From positions 124,001-188,000 of the forward strand of contig NW_025963562.1 in assembly GCF_910591885.1 (NCBI RefSeq): a DNA stretch of 64,000 nucleotides, written 5' to 3'. This DNA is from Bombus terrestris (lineage: Eukaryota > Arthropoda > Insecta > Hymenoptera > Apidae). Of this stretch, positions 12,733 through 27,413 are shown one piece after another. Each line of letters begins with the position of its first letter. Positions within the stretch are counted from its first letter, which is position 1. The notes beneath the pieces are model-generated. The model was not told where the DNA came from and made no database searches. It worked only from the letters and a program-made list of their open reading frames with translations. A program made the position numbers and the translations under genes.

Positions 12733-15700
12733 TTACGTTATGACGTATAACGTTATATCGCATCACTATATGACGTATAACGATATATTGCATCACTATA
12801 CGACGTATAACGTTATATACTATTACGTTATAACGTATAACGTTATATACTATTACGTTATAATGTATAACGTTATATTCCATCACTATAGGACCTATAA
12901 CGTTATATTGCAACCACTATATGACGTATAACGTTATATACTATTACGTTATTACGTATAACGTTATATACTATTACGTTATGGCGTATAACGTTATATT
13001 GCAACCACTATATCACGTATAACGTTATATACTATTACGTTATAATGTATAACGTTATATTCCATCACTATAAGGCCTATAACGTTATATCGCATCACAA
13101 TATGAGGTATAACGTTATATACTATTACGTTATGACGTATAACGTTATATACTATTACGTTATAATGTATAACGTTATATGCCATCACTATAAGACCTAT
13201 AACGTTATATTGCACCACTATATGACCTATAACGTTATATACTATTACGTTATGACGTATAACGTTATATACTATTACGTTACGACGTAAAACGTTATAT
13301 ACTATTACGTTATAATGTATAACGTTATATGCCATCACTATAAGACCTATAACGTTATATTGCACCACTGTATGACGTATAACGTCATATACTATTACGT
13401 TATGACGTATACGTTATATACTATTACGTTATAATGTATAACGTTATATTCCATCACTATAAGGCCTTTAACGTGATATTGCACCATTATATGACGTATA
13501 ACGTTATATACTATTACGTTATGACGTATAACGTTATGTACTATCGCGTTATATACTATAACGTTATATTCCATCACTATAGGACCTATAACGTTATATC
13601 GCATCACTATATGACGTATAACGATATATTGCATCACTATATGGCGTATAACGTTATATACTATTACGTTATAATGTATAACGTTATATTCCATCACTGT
13701 AGGACCTATAACGTTATAGTGCACCACTATATGACGTATAACGTTATATACCATTACGTTATTACGTTTAACGTTATATCGCATCACTATATGACGTACG
13801 ATGTTGTATAGTATTACGTTATAACGTTTAACGTTACAATGCACCACTATATGACGTATAACGTTATATCCCATCACTGTAGGACCTATAACGTTATAGT
13901 GCACCACTATATGACGTATAGCGTTGTATACTATTACGTTATTACGTATAACGTTATATACTGTTACGTTATGACGTATAACGTTATATCGCATCACTAT
14001 ATGACGTATAACGATATATTGCATCACTATACGACGTATAACGTTATATACTATTACGTTATAACGTATAACGTTATATACTATTACGTTATAATGTATA
14101 ACGTTATATTCCATCACTATAGGACCTACAACGTTATATTGCAACCACAATATGACGTATAACGTTATATACTATTACGTTATTACGTATAACGTTATAT
14201 ACTATTACGTTATGGCGTATAACGTTATATTGCAACCACTATATGACGTATAACGTTATATACTATTACGTTATTACGTATAACGTTATATACTATTACG
14301 TTATGGCGTATAACGTTATATACTATTACGTTATGACGTATAACGTTATGTACTATTACGTTATGACGTATAACGTTATGTACTATTACGTTATGACGTA
14401 TAACGTTATATACTATTACGTTATAATGTATAACGTTATATTCCACGACTATAAGGCCTATAACGTTATATACTATTACGTTATGACGTATAACGTTATA
14501 TACTATTACGTTATAATGTATATCGTTATATTCCATCACTATAAGGCCTATAACGTTATATTGCACATCTATATGACGTATAACGTTATATACTATTACG
14601 TTATGACGTATAACTTTATGTACTATTACGTTATGACGTATAACGTTATATACTATTACGTTATAATGTATAACGTTATATTCCATCACTATAAGGCCTA
14701 TAACGTTATATACTATTACGTTATGACGTATAACGTTATATACTATTACGTTATGACGTATAACGTTATATACTATTACGTTATAATGTATAACGTTATA
14801 TTCCATCATTATAAGGCCTATAACGTTATATTGCACCACTGTATGACGTCTAACGGTATATAATATTACGTTATGACGTATAACGTTATATACTATTACG
14901 TTATAATGTATAACGTTATATTCCATCACTATAGGACCTATAACGTTATATCGCATCACTATATGACGTACGATGTTTTATACTATTACGTTATAACGTT
15001 TAGCGTTATGTTGCATTACTATATGATGCATAACGTTATATATTATTACGTTATAATGTATAACGTTATATTCCATCACTATAGGACCTACAACGTTATA
15101 TTGCAACCACTATATGACGTATAACGTTATATACTATTACGTTATTACGTATAACGTTATATACTATTACGTTATGGCGTATAACGTTATATTGCAACCA
15201 CTATATGACGTATAACGTTATATACTATTACGTTATTACGTATAACGTTATATACTATTACGTTATGGCGTATAACGTTATATACTATTACGTTATGACG
15301 TATAACGTTATGTACTATTACGTTATGACGTATAACGTTATATACTATTACGTTATGGCGTATAACGTTATATACTATTACGTTATAATGTATAACGTTA
15401 TATTCCATCACTATAGGACCTATAACGTTATATTGCAACCACTATATGACGTATAACGTTATATACTATTACGTTATGACGTATAACGTTATGTATTATT
15501 ACGTTTTATACTATAACGTTATATTCCATCACTATAGGACCTATAACGTTATATCGCATCACTATATGACGTATAACGATATATTGCACCACTATATGAC
15601 GTATCACGTTATATACAATTATGTTATATCGTATAAAGTTATACCGCATCACAATATGAGGTATAACGTTATATACTATTACGTTATGACGTATAACGTT

Positions 15701-16637
15701 ATATACTATTACGTTATAATGTATAACGTTATATTCCATCACTATAGGACCTATAACGTTATATTGCACCACTATATGACGTATAACGTTATATACTATT
15801 ACGTTATAATGTATAACGTTATATTCCATCACTGTGAGACCTATAACGTTATATTGCACCACTATATGACCTATAACGTTATATACTATTACGTTATGAC
15901 GTATAACGTTATATACTATTACGTTACGACGTAAAACGTTATATACTGTTACGTTATAATGTATAACGTTATATGCCATCACTATAAGACCTATAACGTT
16001 ATATTGCACCACTGTATGACGTATAACGTTATATACTATTACGTTATGACGTATAACGTTATATACTATTACGTTATGACGTATACGTTATATACTATTA
16101 CGTTATAATGTATAACGTTATATTCCATCACTATAAGGCCTTTAAAGTGATATTGCACCACTATATGACGTATAACGTTATATACTATTACGTTATGACG
16201 TATAACGTTATGTACTATTGCGTTATATACTATAACGTTATATTCCATCACTATAGGACCTATAACGTTATATCGCATCACTATATGACGTATAACGATA
16301 TATTGCATCACTATATGGCGTATAACGTTATATACTATTACGTTATAATGTATAACGTTATATTCCATCACTGTAGGACCTATAACGTTATAGTGCACCA
16401 CTATATGACGTATAGCGTTATATACCATTACGTTATTACGTTTAACGTTATATCGCATCACTATATGACGTACGATGTTTTATAGTATTACGTTATAACT
16501 TTTAAAGTTATAATGCACCACTATATGACGTATAACGTTATATCCCATCACTGTAGGACCTATAACGTTATAGTGCACCACTATATGACGTATAGCGTTG
16601 TATACTATTACGTTATTACGTATAACGTTATATACTG
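12733..16637. repeat. HOR-B copy 2 (3,905 bp, 130 monomers)
   Basis: Tandem copy of 9007-12732. Offset is 3,726 bp up to about 15570, 3,756 after one extra 30-bp monomer (about 15570-15599), and 3,905 after five extra monomers near 16050-16200. Shared variants such as TTCCACGACTATAAGG (10711-10730 and 14437-14456) show common descent. Confidence 0.85.
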
Positions 16638-18007
16638 TTACGTTATGACGTATAACGTTATATCGCATCACTATATGACGTATAACGTTTTATTGCCTCT
16701 CTTTCGGTCGTATAACGATATATTGCATCACTGTATGACGTATAACATTATATACTATTACGTTATGACGTATCGCGTTGTATACAATTATGTTATAACG
16801 TATAAAATTATATCGCTTCACAATATGAGGTATAACATTATATTGCATCACTATATGACGTATAACGATATATCGCATCACAATATGAGGTATAACGTTA
16901 TATACTATTACGTTATGACGTATAACGTTATATACTATTACGTTATAATGTATAACGTTATATTCCATCACTGTGAGACCTATAACGTTATATTGCACCA
17001 CTATATGACCTATAACGTTATATACTATTACGTTATGACGTATAACGTTATATACTATTACGTTACGACGTAAAACGTTATATACTATTACGTTATAATG
17101 TATAACGTTATATGCCATCACTATAAGACCTATAACGTTATATTGCACCACTGTATGACGTATAACGTTATATACTATTACGTTATGACGTATAACGTTA
17201 TATACTATTACGTTATGACGTATACGTTATATACTATTACGTTATAATGTATAACGTTATATTCCATCACTATAAGGCCTTTAACGTGATATTGCACCAC
17301 TATATGACGTATAACGTTATATACTATTACGTTATGACGTATAACGTTATGTACTATTGCGTTATATACTATAACGTTATATTCCATCACTATAGGACCT
17401 ATAATGTTATATCGCATCACTATATGACGTATAACGATATATTGCATCACTATATGGCGTATAACGTTATATACTATTACGTTATAATGTATAACGTTAT
17501 ATTCCATCACTGTAGGACCTATAACGTTATAGTGCACCACTATATGACGTATAGCGTTATATACCATTACGTTATTACGTTTAACGTTATATCGCATCAC
17601 TATATGACGTACGATGTTTTATAGTATTACGTTATAACGTTTAACGTTATAATGCACCACTATATGACGTATAACGTTATATCCCATCACTGTAGGACCT
17701 ATAACGTTATAGTGCACCACTATATGACGTATAGCGTTGTATACTATTACGTTATTACTTATAACGTTATATTCTGTTACGTTATGACGTATAACGTTAT
17801 ATCGCATCACTATATGACGTATAACGTTTTATTGCCTCTCTTTCGGTCGTATAACGATATATTGCATCACTGTATGACGTATAACATTATATACTATTAC
17901 GTTATGACGTATCGCGTCGTATACAATTATGTTATAACGTATAAAATTATATCGCATCACAATATGAGGTATAACATTATATTGCATCACTATATGACGT
18001 ATAACGA
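15775..18007. repeat. 1,139-bp direct duplication (38 monomers)
   Basis: 15775-16868 matches 16914-18007 at an offset of 1,139 bp (38 x 30 - 1, one 29-bp monomer). Each copy carries one pyrimidine-rich marker (16695, 17834). About 45 bp at 16869-16913 is of different origin and resembles 15644-15690. The left copy overlaps the end of HOR-B copy 2. Confidence 0.75.
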
Positions 18008-18172
18008 TATATTGCATCACTATACGACGTATAACGTTATATACTATTACGTTATAACGTATAACGTTATATACTATTACGTTATAATGTATAACGTTAT
18101 ATTCCATCACTATAGGACCTATAACGTTATATTGCAACCACCATATGACGTATAACGTTATATACTATTACG

Positions 18173-19494
18173 TAATGACGAATAACGTTATGTACTATTA
18201 CGTTATGACGTATAACGTTATATACTATTACGTTATAATGTATAACGTTATATTCCATCACTATAGGACCTATAACGTTATATTGCACCACTATATGACG
18301 TACAACGTTATATACTATTACGTTATGACGTATAACGTTATATACTATTAGGTTATAACGTATAACGTTATATACTATTACGTTATAATGTATAACGTTA
18401 TATTCCATCACTATAGGACATATAACGTTATATTGCAACCACTATATGACGTATAACGTTATATACTATTACGTTATTACGTATAACGTTATATACTATT
18501 ACGTTATAATGTATAACGTTATATTCCATCACTATAAGGCCTATAACGTTATATACTATTACGTTATGACGTAGAACGTTATATACTATTACGTTATAAT
18601 GTATAACGTTATATTCCATCACTATAAGGCCTATAACGTTATATTGCACCACTATATGACGTATAACGTTATATACTATTACGTTATGACGTATAACGTT
18701 ATGTATTATTACGTTTTATACTATAACGTTATATTCCATCACTATAGGACCTATAACGTTATATCGCATCACTATATGACGTATAACGATATATTGCACC
18801 ACTATATGACGTATCACGTTATATACAATTATGTTATATCGTATAAAGTTATATCGCATCACAATATGAGGTATAACGTTATATACTATTACGTTATGAC
18901 GTATTACGTTATATACTATTACGTTATAATGTATAACGTTATATTCCATCACTATAGGACCTATAACGTTATATTGCACCACTATATGACGTATAACGTT
19001 ATATACTATTACGTTATAATGTATAACGTTATATTCCATCACTGTGAGACCTATAACGTTATATTGCACCACTATATGACCTATAACGTTATATACTATT
19101 ACGTTATGACGTATAACGTTATATACTATTACGTTACGACGTAAAACGTTATATACTATTACGTTATAATGTATAACGTTATATGCCATCACTATAAGAC
19201 CTATAACGTTATATTGCACCACTGTATGACGTATAACGTTATATACTATTACGTTATGACGTATACGTTATATACTATTACGTTATAATGAATAACGTTA
19301 TATTCCATCACTGTGAGACCTATAACGTTATATTGCACCACTATATGACCTATAACGTTATATACTACTACGTTATGACGTATAACGTTATATACTATTA
19401 CGTTACGACGTGAAACGTTATATACTATTACGTTATAATGTATAACGTTATATGCCATCACTATAAGACCTATAACGTTATATTGCACCACTGT
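18173..19494. repeat. Linker block repeated from 8.1-8.9 kb
   Basis: From about 18435 this matches 8074-8890 at an offset of 10,361 bp, and from 18716 it matches 25798-26304 at 7,082 bp. It starts with a decayed stretch (GTAATGACGAATAACG at about 18173). No gene. Confidence 0.7.
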
Positions 19495-19535
19495 ATGACG
19501 TATAACGTTATATACTATTACGTTATGACGTATAC
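18998..19535. repeat. 269-bp tandem duplication
   Basis: Two adjacent copies of nine monomers, one of which is the 29-bp form (19261 and 19531), so the unit is 269 bp. Copy 2 has private changes: ACTACTACG near 19367 and GTGAAACG near 19411. Confidence 0.75.
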
Positions 19536-20482
19536 GTTATATACTATTACGTTATAATGTATAACGTTATATTCCATCACTATAAGGCCTTTAACGTGAT
19601 ATTGCACCACTATATGACGTATAACGTTATATACTATTACGTTATGACGTATAACGTTATGTACTATTGCGTTATATACTATAACGTTATATTCCATCAC
19701 TATAGGACCTATAACGTTATATCGCATCACTATATGACGTATAACGATATATTGCATCACTATATGGCGTATAACGTTATATACTATTACGTTATAATGT
19801 ATAACGTTATATTCCATCACTGTAGGACCTATAACGTTATAGTGCACCACTATATGACGTATAGCGTTATATACCATTACGTTATTACGTTTAACGTTAT
19901 ATCGCATCACTATATGACGTACGATGTTTTATAGTATTACGTTATAACGTTTAACGTTACAATGCACCACTATATGACGTATAACGTTATATCCCATCAC
20001 TGTAGGACCTATAACGTTATAGTGCACCACTATATGACGTATAGCGTTGTATACTATTACGTTATTACGTATAACGTTATATACTGTTACGTTATGACGT
20101 ATAACGTTATATCGCATCACTATATGACGTATAACGTTTTATTGCCTCTCTTTCGGTCGTATAACGATATATTGCATCACTGTATGACGTATAACATTAT
20201 ATACTATTACGTTATGACGTATCGCGTTGTATACAATTATGTTATAACGTATAAAATTATATCGCATCACAATATGAGGTATAACATTATATTGCATAAC
20301 TATATGACGTATAACGATATATTGCATCACTATACGACGTATAACGTTATATACTATTACGTTATAACGTATAACGTTATATACTATTACGTTATAATGT
20401 ATAACGTTATATTCCATCACTATAGGACCTATAACGTTATATTGCAACAACTATATGACGTATAACGTTATATACTATTACG
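19495..20482. repeat. Copy of 17185-18172 (offset 2,310 bp)
   Basis: About 988 bp match monomer for monomer at exactly 77 x 30 bp, including a marker (17834 and 20144) and the closing 31-bp monomer (18134; here GCAACA at 20444). The same block recurs at 26361-27240, offset 9,153 bp from the 17-kb copy. Confidence 0.75.
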
Positions 20483-21330
20483 TTATTACGTATAACGTTA
20501 TATACTATTACGTTATGACGTATAACGTTATGTACTATTACGTTATGACGTATAATGTTATATACTATTACGTTATAATGTATAACGTTATATTCCATCA
20601 CTATAAGGCCTATAACGTTATATTGCACCACGATATGACGTATAACGTTATATACTATTACGTTATGACGTATAACGTTATATACTATTACGTTATGACG
20701 TATACGTTATATACTATTACGTTATAATGTATAACGTTATATTCCATCACTCTAAGGCCTTTAACGTGATATTGCACCACTATATGACGTATAACGTTAT
20801 ATACTATTACGTTATGACGTATAACGTTATGTACTATTGCGTTATATACTATAACGTTATATTCCATCACTATAGGACCTATAACGTTATATCGCATCAC
20901 TATATGACGTATAACGATATATTGCATCACTATATGGCGTATAACGTTATATACTATTACGTTATAATGTATAACGTTATATTCCATCACTGTAGGACCT
21001 ATAACGTTATAGTGCACCACTATTTGACGTATAGCGTTGTATACTATTACGTTATTACGTATAACGTTATATACTATTACGTTATGACGTATAACGTTAT
21101 ATCGCATCACTATATGACGTATAACGTTTTATTGCCTCTCTTTCGGTCGTACAACGATATATTGCATCACTGTATGACGTATAACATTATATACTATTAC
21201 GTTATGACGTATCGCGTTGTATACAATTATGTTATAACGTATAAAATTATATCGCATCACAATATGAGGTATAACATTATATTGCATCACTATATGACGT
21301 ATAACGATATATTGCATCACTATACGACGT
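20483..21330. repeat. Shortened copy of the same block
   Basis: Repeats the order of 19,510-20,350 but lacks part of the middle, so the marker (21134) comes sooner after the 29-bp monomer (20701). Monomer array only, no gene. Confidence 0.65.
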
Positions 21331-21870
21331 ATAACGTTATATACTATTACGTTATAACGTATAACGTTATATACTATTACGTTGTAATGTATAACGTTAT
21401 ATTCCATCACTATAGGACCTATAACGTTATATTGCACCACTATATGACGTACAACGTTATATACTATTACGTTATGACGTAAAACGTTATATACTATTAC
21501 GTTATTACGTATAACGTTATATTGCATCACTATATGACGTACGATGTTTTATACTATTACGTTATAACGTTTAGCGTTATGTTGCATTACTATATGATGC
21601 ATAACGTTATATACTATTACGTTATAACGTATAACGTTATATACTATTACGTTATAATGTATAACGTTATATTCCATCACTATAGGACCTATAACTTTAT
21701 ATTGCACCACTATATGACGTACAACGTTATATACTATTACGTTATGACGTAAAACGTTATATACTATTACGTTATTACGTATAACGTTATATTGCATCAC
21801 TATATGACGTAAGATGTTTTATACTATTACGTTATAACGTTTAGCGTTATGTTGCATTACTATATGATGC
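21331..21870. repeat. 270-bp tandem duplication (nine monomers)
   Basis: 21331-21600 and 21601-21870 correspond base for base apart from a few changes, for example TACGATG against TAAGATG at 21541/21811. The unit contains the distinctive runs TACGATGTTTTATAC and TTAGCGTTATGTTGC. Confidence 0.85.
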
Positions 21871-24639
21871 ATAACGTTATATATTATTACGTTATAATGT
21901 ATAACGTTATATTCCATCACTATAGGACCTATAACGTTATATTGCAACCACTATATGACGTATAACGTTATATACTATTACGTTATTACGTATAACGTTA
22001 TATACTATTACGTTATGGCGTATAAAGTTATATACTATTACGTTATGACGTATAACGTTATGTACTATTACGTTATGACGTATAACGTTATATACTATTA
22101 CGTTATAATGTATAACGTTATATTCCATCACTATAAGGCCTATAACGTTATATACTATTACGTTATGACGTATAACGTTATATACTATTACGTTATAATG
22201 TATATCGTTATATTCCATCACTATAAGTCCTATAACGTTATATTGCACCTCTATATGACGTATAACGTTATATACTATTACGTTATGACGTATAACTTTA
22301 TGTACTACTACGTTATGACGTATAACGTTATATACTATTACGTTATAATGTATAACGTTATATTCCATCACTATAAGGCCTATAACGTTGTATACTATTA
22401 CGTTATGACGTATAACGTTATATACTATTACGTTATGACGTATAACGTTATATACTATTACGTTATAATGTATAACGTTATATTCCATCATTATAAGGCC
22501 TATAACGTTATATTGCACCACTATATGACGTATAACGGTATATACTATTACGTTATGACGTATAACGTTATGTATTATTACGTTTTATACTATAACGTTA
22601 TATTCCATCACTATAGGACCTATAACGTTATATCGCCTCACTATATGACGTATAACGATATGTTGCATCACTATATGACGTATAACGTTATATACTATTA
22701 CATTGTAAGGTATAACGTCATATACTATTAGATTACAAGGTATAACTTTGTATTGCATAACTATAGGACGTCTAACGACATATTGCATCACTATATGGCG
22801 TATAACGTTATATACTATTACGTTATAATGTATAACGTTATATTCCATCACTGTAGGACCTATAACGTTATAGTGCACCACTATATGACGTATAGAGTTA
22901 TATACCATTACGTTATTACGTATAACGTTATATCGCATCACTATATGACGTGCGATGTTTTATACTATTACGTTATAACGTTTACCGTTATATTGCATTA
23001 CTATATGATGCATAACGTTATATACTATTACGTTATGACGTATAACGTTATATACTATTACGTTATGACGTATAACGTTATATACTATTACGTTATAATG
23101 TATAACGTTATATTCCATCACTGTAGGACCTATAACGTTATATTGCAACCACTATATGATTTATAACGTTATATACTATTACGTTATTACGTATAACGTT
23201 ATATACTATTACGTTATTACGTATAACGTTATATACTATTACGTTATTACGTATAACGTTATATACTATTACGTTATGACGTATAACGTTATGTACTATT
23301 ACGTTCTGACGTGTATTGTTATATACTATTACGTTATAATGTATAACGTTATATTCCATCACTATAAGGCCTATAACTTTATATACTATTACGTTATGAC
23401 GTATAACGTTATATACTATTACGTTATGACGTATAACGTTATATACTATTACGTTATGACGTATACGTTATATACTATTACGTTATAATGTATAACGTTA
23501 TATTCCATCACTATAAGGCCTATAACGTTGTATACTATTACGTTATGACGTATAACGTTATATACTATTACGTTATGACGTATAACGTTATATACTATTA
23601 CGTTATGACGTATAACGTTATATACTATTACGTTATGACGTATAACGTTATGTACTATTGCGTTATATACTATAACGTTATATTCCATCACTATAGGACC
23701 TATAACGTTATATCGCATCACTATATGACGTATAACGATATATTGCATCACTATATGGCGTATAACGTTACATACTATTACGTTATAATGTATAACGTTA
23801 TATTCCATCACTGTAGGACCTATAACGTTATAGTGCACCACTATATGACGTATAGCGTTATATACCATTACATTATTACGTTTAACGTTATATCGCATCA
23901 CTATATGACGTACGATGTTTTATAGTATTACGTTATAACTTTTAACGTTATAATGCACCACTATATGACGTATAACGTTATATACTATTACGTTATAACG
24001 TATAACGTTATATACTATTACGTTATAATGTATAACGTTATATTCCATCACTATAGGACCTATAACGTTATATTGCACCACTATATGACGTACAACGTTA
24101 TATACTATTACGTTATGACGTAAAACGTTATATACTGTTACGTTATTACGTATAACGTTATATCGCATCACTATATGACGTACGATGTTTTATACTATTA
24201 CGTTATAACGTTTAGCGTTATGTTGCATTACTATATGATGCATAACGTTATATACTATTACGTTATAATGTATAACGTTATATACTATTACGTTATGACG
24301 TATAACGTTATATACTATTACGTTTTAATGTATAACGTTATATTCCATCACTATAAGGCCTATAACGTTATATACTATTACGTTATGACGTATAACGTTA
24401 TATACTATTACGTTATAATGTATATCGTTATATTCCATCACTATAAGGCCTATAACGTTATATTGCACCTCTATATGACGTATAACGTTATATACTATTA
24501 CGTTATGACGTATAACTTTATGTACTATTACGTTTTATACTATAACGTTATATTCCATCACTATAGGACCTATAACGTTATATCGCCTCACTATTTGACG
24601 TATAACGATATATTGCATCACTATATGGCACTATAACGT
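21871..24639. repeat. Mosaic block with cassette D and K-type monomers
   Basis: 21937-22521 is a shorter relative of the block at 1973-2707, 5606-6340, 10499-11233, 14225-14959 and 47358-48029. Around 22700-22760 it holds a diverged pair, TATTACATTGTAAGG and TATTAGATTACAAGG, which recurs near 24650, 25130, 46000 and 47200 and, modified, in the right-hand blocks. A run of four TTATTACG monomers lies at 23165-23270. A stray extra base, GGCACTATAACG, occurs near 24629. Confidence 0.65.
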
Positions 24640-25535
24640 TATATACTATTACCTTGTAAGGTATAACGTCGTATACTATTAGATTACAAGGTATAACTTT
24701 GTATTGCATAACTATAAGCCGTATAACGACATATTGCATCACTATATGGCGTATAACGTTATATACTATTACGTTATAATGTATAACGTTATATTCCATC
24801 ACTGTAGGACCTATAACGTTATAGTGCACCACTATATGACGTATAACGGTATATACTATTACGTTATGACGTATAACGTTATGTATTATTACGTTTTATA
24901 CTATAACGTTATATTCCATCACTATAGGACCTATAACGTTATATTGCAACCACTATATGACCTATAACGTTATATACTATTACGTTATGACGTATAACGT
25001 TATGTACTATTACGTTATGACGTATAACGTTATATACTATTACGTTATGACGTATAACTTTATGTACTATTACGTTTTATACTATAACGTTATATTGCAT
25101 CACTATAGGACCTATAACGTTATATACTATTACCTTGTAAGGTATAGCGTCGTATACTATTAGATTACAAGGTATAACTTTGTATTGCATAACTATAAGC
25201 CGTATAACGACATATTGCATCACTATATGGCGTATAACGTTATATACTATTACGTTATAATGTATAACGTTATATTCCATCACTGTAGGACCTATAACGT
25301 TATAGTGCACCACTATATGACGTATAACGGTATATACTATTACGTTATGACGTATAACGTTATGTATTATTACGTTTTATACTATAACGTTATATTCCAT
25401 CACTATAGGACCTATAACGTTATATTGCAACCACTATATGACGTATAACGTTATATACTATTACGTTATGACGTATAACGTTATGTACTATTACGTTATG
25501 ACGTATAACGTTATATACTATTACGTTATAATGTA
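24640..25535. repeat. 481-bp tandem duplication (16 monomers)
   Basis: 24640-25120 repeats at 25121 to about 25535, offset 16 x 30 + 1, the extra base being the 31-bp monomer at 24946/25427. Both copies carry the TTACCTTGTAAGG variant. Confidence 0.75.
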
Positions 25536-27413
25536 TAACGTTATATTCCATCACTATAGGACCTATAACGTTATATTGCACCACTATATGACGTACAACG
25601 TTATAAAGTATTACGTTATGACGTATAACGTTATGTACTATTACGCTATGACGTATAACGTTATATACTATTACGTTATAATGTATAACGTTATATTCCA
25701 TCACTATAAGGCCTATAACGTTATATTGCACCACTATATGACGTATAACGTTATATACTATTACGTTATGACGTATAACGTTATGTATTATTACGTTTTA
25801 TACTATAACGTTATATTCCATCACTATAGGACCTATAACGTTATATCGCATCACTATATGACGTATAACGATATATTGCACCACTATATGACGTATCACG
25901 TTATATACAATTATGTTATATCGTATAAAGTTATATCGCATCACAATATGAGGTATAACGTTATATACTATTACGTTATGACGTATAACGTTATATACTA
26001 TTACGTTATAATGTATAACGTTATATTCCATCACTATAGGACCTATAACGTTATATTGCACCACTATATGACGTATAACGTTATATACTATTACGTTATA
26101 ATGTATAACGTTATATTCCATCACTGTGAGACCTATAACGTTATATTGCACCACTATATGACCTATAACGTTATATACTATTACGTTATGACGTATAACG
26201 TTATATACTATTACGTTACGACGTAAAACGTTATATACTATTACGTTATAATGTATAACGTTATATGCCATCACTATAAGACCTATAACGTTATATTGCA
26301 CCACTGTATGACGTATAACGTTATATACTATTACGTTATGACGTATAACGTTATATACTATTACGTTATGACGTATACGTTATATACTATTACGTTATAA
26401 TGTATAACGTTATATTCCATCACTATAAGGCCTTTAACGTGATATTGCACCACTATATGACGTATAACGTTATATACTATTGCGTTATGACGTATAACGT
26501 TATGTACTATTGCGTTATATACTATAACGTTATATTCCATCACTATAGGACCTATAACGTTATATCGCATCACTATATGACGTATAACGATGTATTGCAT
26601 CACTATATGGCGTATAACGTTATATACTATTACGTTATAATGTATAACGTTATATTCCATCACTGTAGGACCTATAACGTTATAGTGCACCACTATATGA
26701 CGTATAGCGTTATATACCATTACGTTATTACGTTTAACGTTATATCGCATCACTATATGACGTACGATGTTTTATAGTATTACGTTATAACGTTTAACGT
26801 TATAATGCACCACTATATGACGTATAACGTTGTATCCCATCACTGTAGGACCTATAACGTTATAGTGCACCACTATATGACGTGTAGCGTTGTATACTAT
26901 TACGTTATTACTTATAACGTTATGTTCTGTTACGTTATGACGTATAACGTTATATCGCATCACTATATGACGTATAACGTTTTATTGCCTCTCTTTCGGT
27001 CGTATAACGATATATTGCATCACTGTATGACGTATAACATTATATACTATTACGTTATGACGTATCGCGTCGTATACAATTATGTTATAACGTATAAAAT
27101 TATATCGCATCACAATATGAGGTATAACATTATATTGCATCACTATATGACGTATAACGATATATTGCATCACTATACGACGTATAACGTTATATACTAT
27201 TACGTTATAACGTATAACGTTATATACTATTACGTTATGACGTATAACGTTATGTACTATTACGTTATGACGTATACGTTATATACTATTACGTTATAAT
27301 GTATAACGTTATATTCCATCACTATAGGACCTATAACGTTATATTGCAACCACTATATGACGTATAACGTTATATACTATTACGTTATTACGTATAACGT
27401 TATATACTATTAC
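25536..27413. repeat. Mosaic block related to 17-19 kb
   Basis: 25798-26304 equals 18716-19222 (offset 7,082) and 26361-27240 equals 17208-18087 (offset 9,153), so two separate pieces of the 17-19 kb region sit here in the opposite order. It contains the marker at 26987 and 29-bp monomers at 26371 and 27271. Confidence 0.7.
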
